A stretch of 64,000 bases of DNA from Streptomyces sp. CB01580 (GCF_001905795.1 NZ_LIXJ01000004.1:366409-430408); one strand, 5' to 3'. Positions 16,859 through 26,843 are shown, numbered from the stretch's first letter. A program made the numbers and translations. The notes: a model not told the origin generated them from the sequence alone.

Positions 16859-18355
16859 ATGGCGGCCCCCGACCCCCATCAGGCGGCCGATCCGGAGGCG
16901 GTGAAACGCCACCCCACCCTCTTCCGCGCGATCCGGCAGCGGAAGAACCCCAGACTGCGCCGGACGGACATCACCGTCACCGACGAACGGGCCGTCCGCC
17001 GCGCCGTGAAGGCCGCGTCGCTCGGCAACGCCATGGAGTGGTTCGACTTCGGGATCTACTCCTACCTGGCCGTCACACTGGGCCATCTCTTCTTCCCGTC
17101 CGGGAACGACACCACCCAGCTCCTCTCCTCCTTCGCCACCTTCGCCGTCGCCTTCCTCGTACGGCCCCTCGGCGGCCTCTTCTTCGGCCCCATGGGCGAC
17201 AGGATCGGCCGCAAGAAGGTCCTCGCCCTCACCATGATCATGATGGCGCTCGGCACCTTCGCGATCGGAGTCATCCCCTCCCACGCCTCGATCGGCCTCT
17301 GGGCCCCCGCCCTGCTGATCTTCTTCCGCCTCGTCCAGGGGTTCTCCACCGGCGGCGAGTACGGCGGCGCCTCCACCTTCATCGCCGAGTACGCCCCCGA
17401 CAAACGCCGCGGCTACTTTGGCAGCTTCCTCGAATTCGGCACCCTGGCCGGCTACGTCGGCGCCGCCAGACTCGTCACCGCCCTCACCGCACTGCTCGAC
17501 TCCGCCCAGATGGAGAGCTGGGGCTGGCGCATCCCGTTCCTCGTCGCGGGCCCCCTCGGCCTGGTCGGCCTCTACCTGCGGCTGCGCCTGGACGAGACCC
17601 CGGCGTTCCAGAAGCTGGAGGGCGGCACGGTCCACGCGACGGACGCCGCCGACGGGGTCGAGACCACGACCAGGGGCGACCTCGCCATCATCTTCCGGCA
17701 GTACTGGCCGACGCTGATCCTCTGCGTCTGCCTCGTCGGCGCGTACAACATCACCGACTACATGGTGCTGTCGTACATGCCGACCTATCTCTCCGACGAA
17801 CTCGGCTACAGCGAGACCCACGGCCTGCTCGTGCTGCTCGCGGTCATGGTCCTCCTGATGCTGGTCATCAGCCGGGTCGGCCGGCTGTCGGACCGCTTCG
17901 GGCGCAAGCCGCTCCTGATGACCGGCATGCTCGGCTTCGTCTTCCTCTCCCTCCCCGCGTTCCTCCTCATCCGCCAGGGCGGCATGTTCGCCATCACGGC
18001 CGGCATGCTGATGCTGGGCCTCTCCCTGGTCTGCATGCTCGGCACCATGTCCGCCGCCCTCCCGGCCCTCTTCCCCACCCACATCCGCTACGGCTCCCTC
18101 TCGGTGGGCTACAACCTCTCGGCGTCCCTCTTCGGCGGCACGACCCCGCTGGTGATCACGGCCCTGATCAGCTGGAGCGGCAGCGAACTGATGCCCGCCT
18201 ACTACGCGATGGCCGCCGCCCTGGTCGGCGCGATCTCCGTGGCGTGCATGAAGGAGACCGCCCGCAAGCCCCTGGCCGGCTCCCCGCCGTCGGTGGAGAC
18301 CCCCGAGGAGGCGGCGGAACTTGCCGCGTCCCAGACACCCGACCCGAAGTTCTGA
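16859..18355 (+). CDS. MFS metabolite:H+ symporter, ProP-like (proline/glycine betaine)
   Basis: 498 residues, 12 TM helices. AASLGNAMEWFDFGIYSYLA at about residue 52, RPLGGLFFGPMGDRIGRKK, RLVQGFSTGGEYGGA and DKRRGYFGSFLEFG are hallmarks of the MHS family that includes ProP and citrate/alpha-ketoglutarate symporters. The long cytoplasmic N-terminus (about 45 residues) and the pattern fit the ProP branch, importing compatible solutes. GAGGAAAGG precedes the ATG at 16859. The 231 bases before it contain no gene. Confidence 0.85.
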   Translation: MAAPDPHQAADPEAVKRHPTLFRAIRQRKNPRLRRTDITVTDERAVRRAVKAASLGNAMEWFDFGIYSYLAVTLGHLFFPSGNDTTQLLSSFATFAVAFLVRPLGGLFFGPMGDRIGRKKVLALTMIMMALGTFAIGVIPSHASIGLWAPALLIFFRLVQGFSTGGEYGGASTFIAEYAPDKRRGYFGSFLEFGTLAGYVGAARLVTALTALLDSAQMESWGWRIPFLVAGPLGLVGLYLRLRLDETPAFQKLEGGTVHATDAADGVETTTRGDLAIIFRQYWPTLILCVCLVGAYNITDYMVLSYMPTYLSDELGYSETHGLLVLLAVMVLLMLVISRVGRLSDRFGRKPLLMTGMLGFVFLSLPAFLLIRQGGMFAITAGMLMLGLSLVCMLGTMSAALPALFPTHIRYGSLSVGYNLSASLFGGTTPLVITALISWSGSELMPAYYAMAAALVGAISVACMKETARKPLAGSPPSVETPEEAAELAASQTPDPKF

Positions 18356-18526
18356 CCCGGAAGGGCCGTACGGCGGGCCCGAACGGAATGGTTCGTGCCG
18401 CTTCAGCTTCGCCCGAAGCGGCGCGACCCACTCCACATCTTGTCGGATATAGGACGTAACTCTCCGACAAACGGACCGTTACTCCGTACGAGACCACGAA
18501 CGCGCGGTCGGATGCGGAGGGGATCG

Positions 18527-19147
18527 ATGACCCGTCGATACACGCGAGACCTGCTCGAAGAGGCAGCACGCAAGACGAACACCTACGACGACGCGGTCCG
18601 CTGGTGCGGGGGCACGCCCACAGCGGGCAGCAGGCGTTATCTGCGGCAGAAGATGGCGGCGGCGGGGGTGGACACCTCACATTTCACGAAGAAGTGGGTT
18701 CGCTACTCGGACGAGGCTCTTCGGGAATCCGTAGCGGCGTCCACCTCGGTCAAAGAAGTCTTGCAACGACTGGGAGTCAGCCCCGTGGGCGGCAGCCACA
18801 CCCACTTCAGTCGACGGATCGCCGCGCTGGACATCGACACAACCCATTTTGCGAAGCGCCGAGGTCGCATCGAGGTCCCACATGGCGGGCTGCTCGTGCT
18901 CGGCTCTCCGCAGGACGGGCGAATCCACCACGCTCGGCTGCGGCGAGAACTTCTCCGGCTGGGAGTGCCGGAGCGCTGCGCAAGATGCGGAACAGGCACG
19001 ATGTGGAACGGCAGGCCACTGAGGCTTGAGGTGGATCACAAGAACGCCGACTGGTGGGACAACCGGCCGGAAAACTTGCGGTTCCTCTGCCCGAACTGTC
19101 ACTCCGTGACCGACACCTACCGCGGGCGGAAACGGACAACCGGATGA
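18527..19147 (+). CDS. HNH nuclease with two IDTSHF-type DNA-binding modules
   Basis: 206 residues; ATG 18527 follows GGAGGGG. The N-terminal part has two repeats of about 50-55 residues, each a helical segment ending in a G/D-x-DTSHF-like motif (VDTSHF near 48-53 and IDTTHF near 103-108); the VLQRLGV segment looks like a helix-turn-helix. The C-terminal HNH domain has CARCG (Cys151, Cys154), EVDHKNADWWDNRPENLRF (His171 catalytic) and CPNCH (Cys188, Cys191), a zinc-stabilised beta-beta-alpha-metal nuclease. The stop overlaps the next gene (ATGA). It resembles free-standing homing-type endonucleases. Third-position GC is lower than in neighbours, suggesting transfer. Confidence 0.8.
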   Translation: MTRRYTRDLLEEAARKTNTYDDAVRWCGGTPTAGSRRYLRQKMAAAGVDTSHFTKKWVRYSDEALRESVAASTSVKEVLQRLGVSPVGGSHTHFSRRIAALDIDTTHFAKRRGRIEVPHGGLLVLGSPQDGRIHHARLRRELLRLGVPERCARCGTGTMWNGRPLRLEVDHKNADWWDNRPENLRFLCPNCHSVTDTYRGRKRTTG

Positions 19148-19989
19148 GCGCCCGGAAGTACACACGCGACTTGCTGGTGCGGACCGTGGCCGAATCGGTC
19201 AGCATGGTGGACCTGATGCGCAGGCTCGGTATCGCACTCGGCAGTGGTCCGCACGCCTATCTGAAAAGGCGCCTACGGCACTACGGCATCGACACTTCAC
19301 ACTTTCACGAAGAATCCCTGCCAGAACGGGAACGCCGTTCCTACCCAAGAAAGTTGCTTGCCGAAGCGGCGGCGCATTCCCACAGCATCCGGGAAGTGCT
19401 GGAGTACATGGGTCTCCCCCCACATGACAGCCCATACGGCCACATCCGCAAGAAGCTTGATCAATACGGCATCGACACCTCGCACTTCACGCGTGGCCGT
19501 CGCTACGAAGCAGGCGTCCTGGATCGAAACGAGTTGGCGGCGGCGGTCGGGGCATCGTTCAGCGTCTCCGCCACACTCAAGCTTCTCGGCCGTGCCGACA
19601 ACGGCGCATCCCGCGCGCTCGTGAAGCGGAGCATTGAAGCGCACGGCATCTCGGTCGAGCACTTCACCGGACAGGGCCACTTCCTGGGGACGACGTCTCC
19701 CCGCCGCAAACCTGCGGCGGAGATCCTGACACGGCTCGCCCCGTCCTCGCCCAGAACGAGAACCGTACAACTGCGACGCGCCCTTGACGACCTGGGCCTA
19801 CCGCACCAGTGCGCCGCATGTGGTCTCGGGGATGTCTGGCAGGGCAGGCGCCTGGTTCTGGAGATCGACCACATCAATGGGGACAGACTGGACAACCGTC
19901 GTGAGAACTTGCGGTATCTGTGCCCGTCCTGCCACAGCCAAACAGGCACTTTCGCCAATCGCCCCCGCCCACCCCTTGCAACGCAGTAA
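19144..19989 (+). CDS. HNH nuclease with three IDTSHF-type DNA-binding modules
   Basis: 281 residues; its ATG overlaps the stop of the preceding HNH gene. It starts like its neighbour (YTRDLL) but has three modules ending GIDTSHF (about 49-54 and 109-115) and GISVEHF (about 169-174). The same HNH domain follows: CAACG (Cys223, Cys226), EIDHINGDRLDNRRENLRY (His243) and CPSCH (Cys260, Cys263). The pair looks like a tandem duplication with a changed module count, so the two nucleases may recognise different lengths of DNA. A tRNA gene begins 14 bases after the stop. Confidence 0.8.
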   Translation: MSARKYTRDLLVRTVAESVSMVDLMRRLGIALGSGPHAYLKRRLRHYGIDTSHFHEESLPERERRSYPRKLLAEAAAHSHSIREVLEYMGLPPHDSPYGHIRKKLDQYGIDTSHFTRGRRYEAGVLDRNELAAAVGASFSVSATLKLLGRADNGASRALVKRSIEAHGISVEHFTGQGHFLGTTSPRRKPAAEILTRLAPSSPRTRTVQLRRALDDLGLPHQCAACGLGDVWQGRRLVLEIDHINGDRLDNRRENLRYLCPSCHSQTGTFANRPRPPLATQ

Positions 19990-20003
19990 CATGGCGTTGG
20001 CCT

Positions 20004-20077
20004 GCGCCCGTACGCCAACTGGGGAGCGACGGCTTTTAGGTAGCCGTGTTGTGTCGGTTCGAGTCCGACCGGGCGCA
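20004..20077 (+). tRNA. Atypical tRNA, anticodon UAG, short variable loop
   Basis: Acceptor stem GCGCCCG/CGGGCGC (7 bp), anticodon stem CGGCT/AGCCG (5 bp) with loop TTTAGGT, and T stem GTCGG/CCGAC (5 bp) with loop TTCGAGT are all perfect, with discriminator A. The anticodon is UAG (codon CUA, Leu), but the variable region is only 6 bases (TGTTGT), whereas leucine tRNAs have a long variable arm. The D arm is weak (three pairs and a C-A mismatch; G where A21 is expected). CCA is not encoded. Amino-acid identity is therefore uncertain. Confidence 0.75.
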
Positions 20078-20087
20078 CCGAGCACGG

Positions 20088-20125
20088 AAGGTGCCTGGCC
20101 TCCCTCGAAGGAGGCCAGGCACCTT
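20088..20125. terminator. Bidirectional terminator hairpin
   Basis: 16-bp perfect stem (AAGGTGCCTGGCCTCC at 20088-20103 with its complement at 20110-20125) around a CTCGAA loop. It separates the tRNA from the convergent rdgB gene and can end both transcripts. Confidence 0.9.
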
Positions 20126-20132
20126 CTGTCAA

Positions 20133-20735
20133 TCACCTCACCAGCTCCCGCACCACCGGTACCAGGGCCCGGAACGCCTTGCCGCGGTGGCTGATCGCGT
20201 TCTTCTCGGCCGGGGTCAGTTCCGCGCAGGTGCGGGTCTCGCCGTCCGGCTGGAGGATCGGGTCGTAGCCGAAGCCGTTGGTGCCGGACGGGGTGTGGCG
20301 CAGGGTGCCGGTGAGACGGCCCTCGACCACGCGTTCCGTGCCGTCGGGGAGGGCCAGGGCCGCCGCGCAGGCGAAGTGGGCGCCGCGGTGGGAAGCGTCG
20401 ATGTCGGAGAGCTGGGCCAGGAGCAGGTCCAGGTTGGCCCGGTCGTCTCCGTGGGTGCCGGCCCAGCGGGCGGAGAAGATGCCGGGGGCGCCGCCCAGGA
20501 CGTCGACGCAGAGGCCGGAGTCGTCGGCGATGGCCGGGTGGCCGGTGGCCTTCGCGAGGGCGTGGGCCTTCAGGAGGGCGTTCTCCGCGAAGGTGACGCC
20601 GGTCTCCTTGACGTCCGGGACATGGGGGTACGCGTCCGCGCCGACGAGTTCGTGGTCGAGGCCGGCGTCGGCGAGGATCGCGTGGAGTTCGGTGATCTTC
20701 CCGGTGTTGCGGGTGGCGAGGATGAGGCGGGTCAT
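20133..20735 (-). CDS. rdgB: RdgB/Ham1 family XTP/dITP diphosphatase
   Basis: 200 residues. It hydrolyses non-canonical purine triphosphates (dITP, XTP) to monophosphates, keeping them out of DNA and RNA. LILATRNTGKITEL at the N-terminus is the substrate-binding SxNxxK-like motif. DVKETGVTFAENALLKA, ADDSGLCVDVLGGAPGIFSA (catalytic Asp) and GFGYDPILQPDG are family blocks, and ISHRGKAF is near the end. It is last in a run with a lipoprotein gene and rph, the usual Actinobacterial arrangement of rph-rdgB. Confidence 0.96.
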   Translation of the reverse strand: MTRLILATRNTGKITELHAILADAGLDHELVGADAYPHVPDVKETGVTFAENALLKAHALAKATGHPAIADDSGLCVDVLGGAPGIFSARWAGTHGDDRANLDLLLAQLSDIDASHRGAHFACAAALALPDGTERVVEGRLTGTLRHTPSGTNGFGYDPILQPDGETRTCAELTPAEKNAISHRGKAFRALVPVVRELVR

Positions 20736-20788
20736 GTCCCCCAGTATCGGGGGTGGCGCGTGGGGCCCGTTCGGCGCGTCGGGTCCGG

Positions 20789-21187
20789 TCAGGGCGTGCA
20801 GATCTTGCCGATCTCCGTGGCGGCGTCGACGACCGGGGTGATGTCGGGGGCCGTTTCGCCCTTCTCGACGGCGTCGCGGATGTTGCCGACGGCGGTTTCG
20901 AGGTGGTCGACGGCCTTGCCGAGGTCGGCGTCACCGGCGGTGTCGCCGAGTTCGCCCAGTTCCTTCTCGATCTCGTCGAGGGCTTCGGATGCCTGGGTGG
21001 GGTCGTTCGAGGCGTTGGAGGCGGCCTGTTGGAGGTTGTCGACACTGGTGGCGATCGCATCGGCGGTGCGTACGCAGTCGAGTGCCTTGTCGACGGCGCC
21101 GCAGCCGGCCGCCGCGGTGAGGGTGAGGGCGAGGGCGGTAAGGGTCAGCGCGACGGTGGTGCGGCGGTGGCGGGTTGCCTCGGCCAT
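20789..21187 (-). CDS. Small secreted lipoprotein, unknown function
   Basis: 132 residues from ATG 21187, which follows GGGGAGGAA. Signal (ATRHRRTTVALTLTALALTL) with lipobox TAAAGC, then an acidic, helical protein with DNLQQAASNASNDPTQASEA and EALDEIEKELGELGD that looks coiled-coil. Three further Cys residues (near the N-terminus and at the ICTP end) may form disulfides. It lies between rph and rdgB on the same strand. No known family recognised. Confidence 0.75.
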   Translation of the reverse strand: MAEATRHRRTTVALTLTALALTLTAAAGCGAVDKALDCVRTADAIATSVDNLQQAASNASNDPTQASEALDEIEKELGELGDTAGDADLGKAVDHLETAVGNIRDAVEKGETAPDITPVVDAATEIGKICTP

Positions 21188-21289
21188 GGTGCGATTCCTC
21201 CCCGGGTGCGGATACGCGGACGGGCGCACGGTTCGATCCGTGCGCCCGTGCTCGTAACGACGCCTTGCGGTGCGTACGTGGTTGCTTCC

Positions 21290-22027
<738 letters not shown>

Positions 22028-22198
22028 GGTGTCGACCCTATCGGGTGCGGGGATGGCGCCCGTTCGGGTGCGGTGCGGGTCCGGTCGGGTGTGGTACGGG
22101 CCTCCGGGGGCGAAGGGAGCGGCCCGGGCCCGTCCTCGCGCGCGGTCGGCACGGAGGGCCGGAGCCGTGGTGCGGGGAAGCGGTCGGCGGGGTGCGGC

Positions 22199-22228
22199 AC
22201 AGGCCCCGTCCGGCGGGGCGGGGCCTGT
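22199..22228. terminator. Terminator hairpin downstream of nagF
   Basis: Perfect 10-bp stem ACAGGCCCCG / CGGGGCCTGT with a 10-base loop, located between the nagF stop and the rph start, so the two are probably separate transcripts. Confidence 0.75.
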
Positions 22229-22280
22229 GGTGACGCCTGGCGGTCCGGCTCAGCCGAGGGGCCGGAGGCGGCGGGCTCGG

Positions 22281-22367
22281 CGGGAGGTTCCGCGTGCGGT
22301 CGCGGTCGTACGGGAGGTGTCGCGTACGGTCTGGCGAGTAGTCGCGCGGGAGGTCCTGCGTACGGTC
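22281..22367. repeat. Degenerate tandem repeat after nagF
   Basis: Three copies of a 21-base motif (CGGGAGGT, two variable bases, then CGCGTRCGGTC-like) at 22281, 22311 and 22347, that is at intervals of 30 and 36 bases. It lies directly behind the nagF stop codon. Confidence 0.75.
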
Positions 22368-22374
22368 CGGCCGG

Positions 22375-22608
22375 TCACATCATGTCTTCGATGTCGGCGG
22401 CGATGGGGTCGGCGTCGGTGCCGATGACGACCTGGATCGCGGTGCCCATCTTGACGACGCCGTGGGCCCCTGCGGCCTTGAGCGCGGCCTCGTCGACCTT
22501 GCTGGGGTCGTGGACCTCGGTGCGGAGGCGCGTGATGCAGCCTTCGATCTCGTCGATGTTGTCGATGCCGCCGAGCCCGGCGACGATCTTCTCGGCCTTG
22601 CTGGCCAT
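22375..22608 (-). CDS. nagF: PTS GlcNAc-specific EIIB component
   Basis: 77-residue stand-alone EIIB domain. Cys24 in EIEGCITRLR is the phosphorylated residue, and KAEKIVAGLGGIDNIDEIE plus GVVKMGTAIQVVIG are the EIIB fold motifs. It passes phosphate from EIIA to N-acetylglucosamine entering through the EIIC permeases NagE1/NagE2 encoded divergently. GGGAGAACGCC precedes the ATG. Streptomyces split IIB from IIC this way. Probably DasR-controlled through the shared upstream region. Confidence 0.93.
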   Translation of the reverse strand: MASKAEKIVAGLGGIDNIDEIEGCITRLRTEVHDPSKVDEAALKAAGAHGVVKMGTAIQVVIGTDADPIAADIEDMM

Positions 22609-22772
22609 GGCGTTCTCCCTGCTTGTTCACGTGCGTGCGACGGCCCACCCTGGGTCCGTTTCGTCACCGTAACGCACGTTTGGCCCAGCTTCGCGGGCGA
22701 GTGACCGGCCCATCCTCAATGATGACGATCACCGGCACCCTGCCCGCCGGACGGGTTACGCACCGTACCTCA

Positions 22773-22788
22773 AGTGGTCTACACCAGT
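22773..22788. promoter_or_regulatory. DasR operator (dre) before nagE1
   Basis: AGTGGTCTACACCAGT, an almost perfect 16-bp palindrome matching the dre consensus (A-C/G-TGGTCTAGACCA-G/C-T). It sits 42 bases upstream of the nagE1 start and within the nagF-nagE1 intergenic region. DasR is a GntR regulator released by glucosamine-6-phosphate. Confidence 0.93.
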
Positions 22789-22830
22789 TTGCGCCGACCG
22801 GTGAACGCGCCGGTTCCGGGGAGGACACCG

Positions 22831-24141
22831 ATGAGCTCCAGCAGTGCCGCAGTACCGCGGAAGACATGGTGGAACACCTTCTTCCAGGGCCTTCAGAAGA
22901 TGGGGCGCAGTCTCCAGCTCCCGATCGCCGTCCTGCCCGCTGCGGGCATCCTCAACCGGCTGGGTCAGCCGGACGTGTTCGGCGACGAGGGTCTGGGCTG
23001 GGACGGCGTGGCCAAGGTGTTCGCGGCGGCGGGCGGTGCGCTGCTCGATTCGGGGCTCGGTCTGCCGTTGTTGTTCTGCGTCGGTGTGGCGATCGGCATG
23101 GCGAAGAAGGCGGACGGGTCGACGGCGCTCGCCGCGGTGGCGGGCTTCCTCGTCTACTACGCGGTGCTGCACGCCTTCCCGGTGGACTGCGCGCCGGGTT
23201 CGACGTTCACCTCGGGCGGCACCTGGTCGGGGACCTGTGTCACGAAGGACGCCAAGGTCACGGCGGCCGAGTACCAGAACCCCGGGGTGTTCGGCGGCAT
23301 CGTGATGGGGCTGCTGTCCGCCTGGTTCTGGCGGCGCTACCACCGGGTCAAGCTGGTGGACTGGCTGGGTTTCTTCAACGGCCGCAGGCTCGTGCCGATC
23401 ATCATGGCCTTCGTCGGCCTGCTCTTCGCGGCGCTGTGCGCCTGGCTGTGGCAGCCGATCGGGGACGGCCTGACCAGCTTCTCCAAGTGGCTGGTCGACC
23501 TGGACTGGGCGGGTTCCGGCGTCTTCGGCATCGCCAACCGCGCGCTGCTGGTCATCGGTCTCCACCAGTTCCTGAACACCTTCACCTGGTTCCAGTTCGG
23601 CGACTTCACCAAGCCGGACGGGACGGTGGTGCACGGTGACATCAACCGGTTCCTGGCGGGCGACCCGACGGCCGGGCAGTTCACCTCGGGCTTCTTCCCG
23701 ATCATGATGTTCGCCCTTCCGGCGGCGGCGCTGGCGATCTATCACTGCGCCAAGCCGCATCGCCGCAAGGCGGTCGGCGGCATGATGCTCTCGGTCGGGC
23801 TGACGTCGTTCGTGACGGGCATCACCGAGCCGATCGAGTACTCGTTCCTCTTCGTCGCACCTCTGCTGTACGGGATCCACGCCGTGCTCACCGGCGTCTC
23901 GATGGCGGTGACCTGGGCGCTCGGGGTCAAGGACGGCTTCAGCTTCTCGGCGGGCCTGATCGACTACGTCATCAACTGGAGCCTGGCGACCAAACCGTGG
24001 CTGATCATTCCGATCGGCCTGGTGTTCGCCGCCGTCTACTACGCGATCTTCCGGTTCGCGATCACCGGATTCAACCTCCAGACCCCGGGGCGGGAGCCCG
24101 AGGAAGTGGCGGAGGAGATCGAGGGGAACCTCACGAAGTAG
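22831..24141 (+). CDS. nagE1: PTS GlcNAc-specific EIIC permease
   Basis: 436 residues from ATG 22831, which follows GGGGAGGA. Ten or so membrane segments. LPIAVLPAAGILNRLG, GVAIGMAKKADGSTALAAVA, GVFGIANRALLVIGLHQFLN, DINRFLAGDPTAGQFTSGFF and GITEPIEYSFLFVAP are the EIIC(Glc/GlcNAc) signatures; the Glu of GITEPIE lies at the sugar site. It imports and phosphorylates GlcNAc with NagF. The gene has its own dre. The paralogue nagE2 follows about 280 bases later. Confidence 0.93.
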   Translation: MSSSSAAVPRKTWWNTFFQGLQKMGRSLQLPIAVLPAAGILNRLGQPDVFGDEGLGWDGVAKVFAAAGGALLDSGLGLPLLFCVGVAIGMAKKADGSTALAAVAGFLVYYAVLHAFPVDCAPGSTFTSGGTWSGTCVTKDAKVTAAEYQNPGVFGGIVMGLLSAWFWRRYHRVKLVDWLGFFNGRRLVPIIMAFVGLLFAALCAWLWQPIGDGLTSFSKWLVDLDWAGSGVFGIANRALLVIGLHQFLNTFTWFQFGDFTKPDGTVVHGDINRFLAGDPTAGQFTSGFFPIMMFALPAAALAIYHCAKPHRRKAVGGMMLSVGLTSFVTGITEPIEYSFLFVAPLLYGIHAVLTGVSMAVTWALGVKDGFSFSAGLIDYVINWSLATKPWLIIPIGLVFAAVYYAIFRFAITGFNLQTPGREPEEVAEEIEGNLTK

Positions 24142-24288
24142 CACGTCGAACGGGCCTTTCGGCCTGCCCGGAGAAGGCCATCGACCCCTGCCGTCCGGGG
24201 GCCTTCACGCTGTTGCCCCGCGCCCGGAATCACGATTGCGAAGCAATCCGGAATCATAGGTTCCTTATCTGTCCCACACCGTGTTACA

Positions 24289-24321
24289 ACTGGTCTAAAC
24301 CACTGAGTGGTGCAGACCACG
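24289..24321. promoter_or_regulatory. Two adjacent DasR operators (dre) before nagE2
   Basis: ACTGGTCTAAACCACT (24289-24304) and AGTGGTGCAGACCACG (24306-24321) are two dre palindromes separated by a single base, about 100-130 bases before the nagE2 start. Their centres are 17 bases apart. nagE1 has only one site. Tandem sites should allow tighter or cooperative repression by DasR. Confidence 0.9.
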
Positions 24322-24421
24322 TGGCGCTCTGCCGCGTTCTCCGAGTCGCCGCCCTTCCCCCCTCGTCGATGGCTCCCCCATCGACGCCGCGGGCAGCGCC
24401 TTGCCCCCATGGAGGAAGTTG

Positions 24422-25705
<1,284 letters not shown>

Positions 25706-25821
25706 CCGGGGCGAAGCAGCCGGGGCGAAGCAGCCGGGGCGAAGCAGCCGGGGCGAAGCAGCCGGAGCGAAGTTGCCGGAGCGAAGCCGGCGCGGCGAAG
25801 TTGCCGAAGCCGCCGAAGCGG
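25706..25821. repeat. 14-bp tandem repeat downstream of nagE2
   Basis: Starts at the base after the nagE2 stop: four exact copies of CCGGGGCGAAGCAG, then copies with A or TTG substitutions (CCGGAGCGAAGTTG and shorter forms) decaying to about 25821. The first copy resembles the last codons of nagE2 (GAGGCGAAGTAA), so the array may have grown from the gene end. The 211-base region up to the convergent metallo-hydrolase stop holds no gene. Confidence 0.9.
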
Positions 25822-25916
25822 AAATGTGGAGGCGAGGCGGCGGAGGCGGGCAGCGGGCGCGGCACGGTGGCCGTCCGGGTGCGGCAGCCCTTCGGGGCGC
25901 GGTCCTCGGGGTGCGT

Positions 25917-26666
25917 TCAGACCTCGTAGACCGCGCCCGCCGCCGCCACCGACGCCGGGCCGTCGAAGACCGCGCGGGCGTCGGCCAGGTTGCGGTCGGC
26001 GTCGGTCCACGGCGGGATGTGGGTGAGGACGAGCTGTCCGACTCCGGCGCGGGCGGCGATCTCGCCCGCCTCGCGGCCGTTGAGGTGGAGGTCCGGAATG
26101 TTCTCCTTGCCATGGACGAACGATGCTTCGCAGAGGAAGAGGTCGGCTCCTTCGGCGAGCTCGTCCAGCGCCTCGCAGGTCCCGGTGTCGCCGGAGTAGG
26201 TGAGCGAACGGCCGCCGTGCTCGATCCGGATGGCGTAGGAGTCGACCGGGTGGCAGACCTTCTCGACGCGTACGGAGAAGGGGCCGATCGCGAACGAGCC
26301 CGGCTTCAGCGTGTGGAAGTCGAAGACCTCGCCCATCGCCCGCTCGGACGGGGTGTCGCCGTGGGCCGTGGTCAGCCGTTGTTCGGTGCCGTCGGGACCG
26401 TAGACCGGGAGGGGTGCGGGGCGACCGCCGAACCGGTAGTAGCGGACGACGAAGTACGCGCACATGTCGATGCAGTGATCGGCATGGAGATGGCTCAGGA
26501 AGATGGCGTCGAGGTCGTAGAGACCGATGTGGCGCTGCAGCTCTCCGAGGGCGCCGTTGCCCATGTCGAGGAGCAGCCTGAAGCCGTCGGCCTCGACGAG
26601 GTAGCTCGAACACGGTGAGACCGCGGACGGGAACGAGCCGGAGCAGCCGACGACGGTGAGCTTCAT
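25917..26666 (-). CDS. Metallo-beta-lactamase fold hydrolase (cAMP-phosphodiesterase/RNase Z-like)
   Basis: 249 residues from ATG 26666 (GGAGG ten bases before). MKLTVVGCSGSFP starts the fold and LSHLHADHC is the metal motif (His59, His61, Asp63, His64). VCHPVDSYAIRIEHGG, LTYSGDTGTCEALDELA (Asp ligand) and VLTHIPPWTD (His) complete the site. Proteins of this type in Actinobacteria are related to RNase Z and class II cyclic phosphodiesterases; substrate not known. It is divergent from the PemK-like gene. Confidence 0.9.
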   Translation of the reverse strand: MKLTVVGCSGSFPSAVSPCSSYLVEADGFRLLLDMGNGALGELQRHIGLYDLDAIFLSHLHADHCIDMCAYFVVRYYRFGGRPAPLPVYGPDGTEQRLTTAHGDTPSERAMGEVFDFHTLKPGSFAIGPFSVRVEKVCHPVDSYAIRIEHGGRSLTYSGDTGTCEALDELAEGADLFLCEASFVHGKENIPDLHLNGREAGEIAARAGVGQLVLTHIPPWTDADRNLADARAVFDGPASVAAAGAVYEV

Positions 26667-26843
26667 GGAGCGTGAACCTCCGGGACGTGGGAACGGGGAG
26701 GGTTCGTACGGTCTGTTGAGCGGTCCGACGAGCGTAAGGTGCGAAACCATCGGTCGCTCCTCCGTGGCCGTCCGTTGTGGGGGAACTCACCTGTGCTGTC
26801 ACCGGTTCGACGGAAGGGCCGGGGGCGCCGGTACCGTCGGGGC

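Larger units (their letters stand above)
22028..22374. other. Gene-free region between nagF and rph
   Basis: 347 bases with a terminator hairpin (22199-22228) and a degenerate tandem repeat next to nagF (22281-22367). The rest is GC-rich sequence without a credible gene on either strand. Confidence 0.6.

Noticed and set aside
15977..18436. About 800-codon frame opposite bcp and the ProP-like gene
   Set aside because: Glu/Gly/Asp/Arg-rich shadow of two well-supported genes.
20004..20077. Integration site of a prophage or ICE at the tRNA
   Set aside because: No integrase, excisionase or att-like direct repeat of the tRNA 3' end was found within the window.
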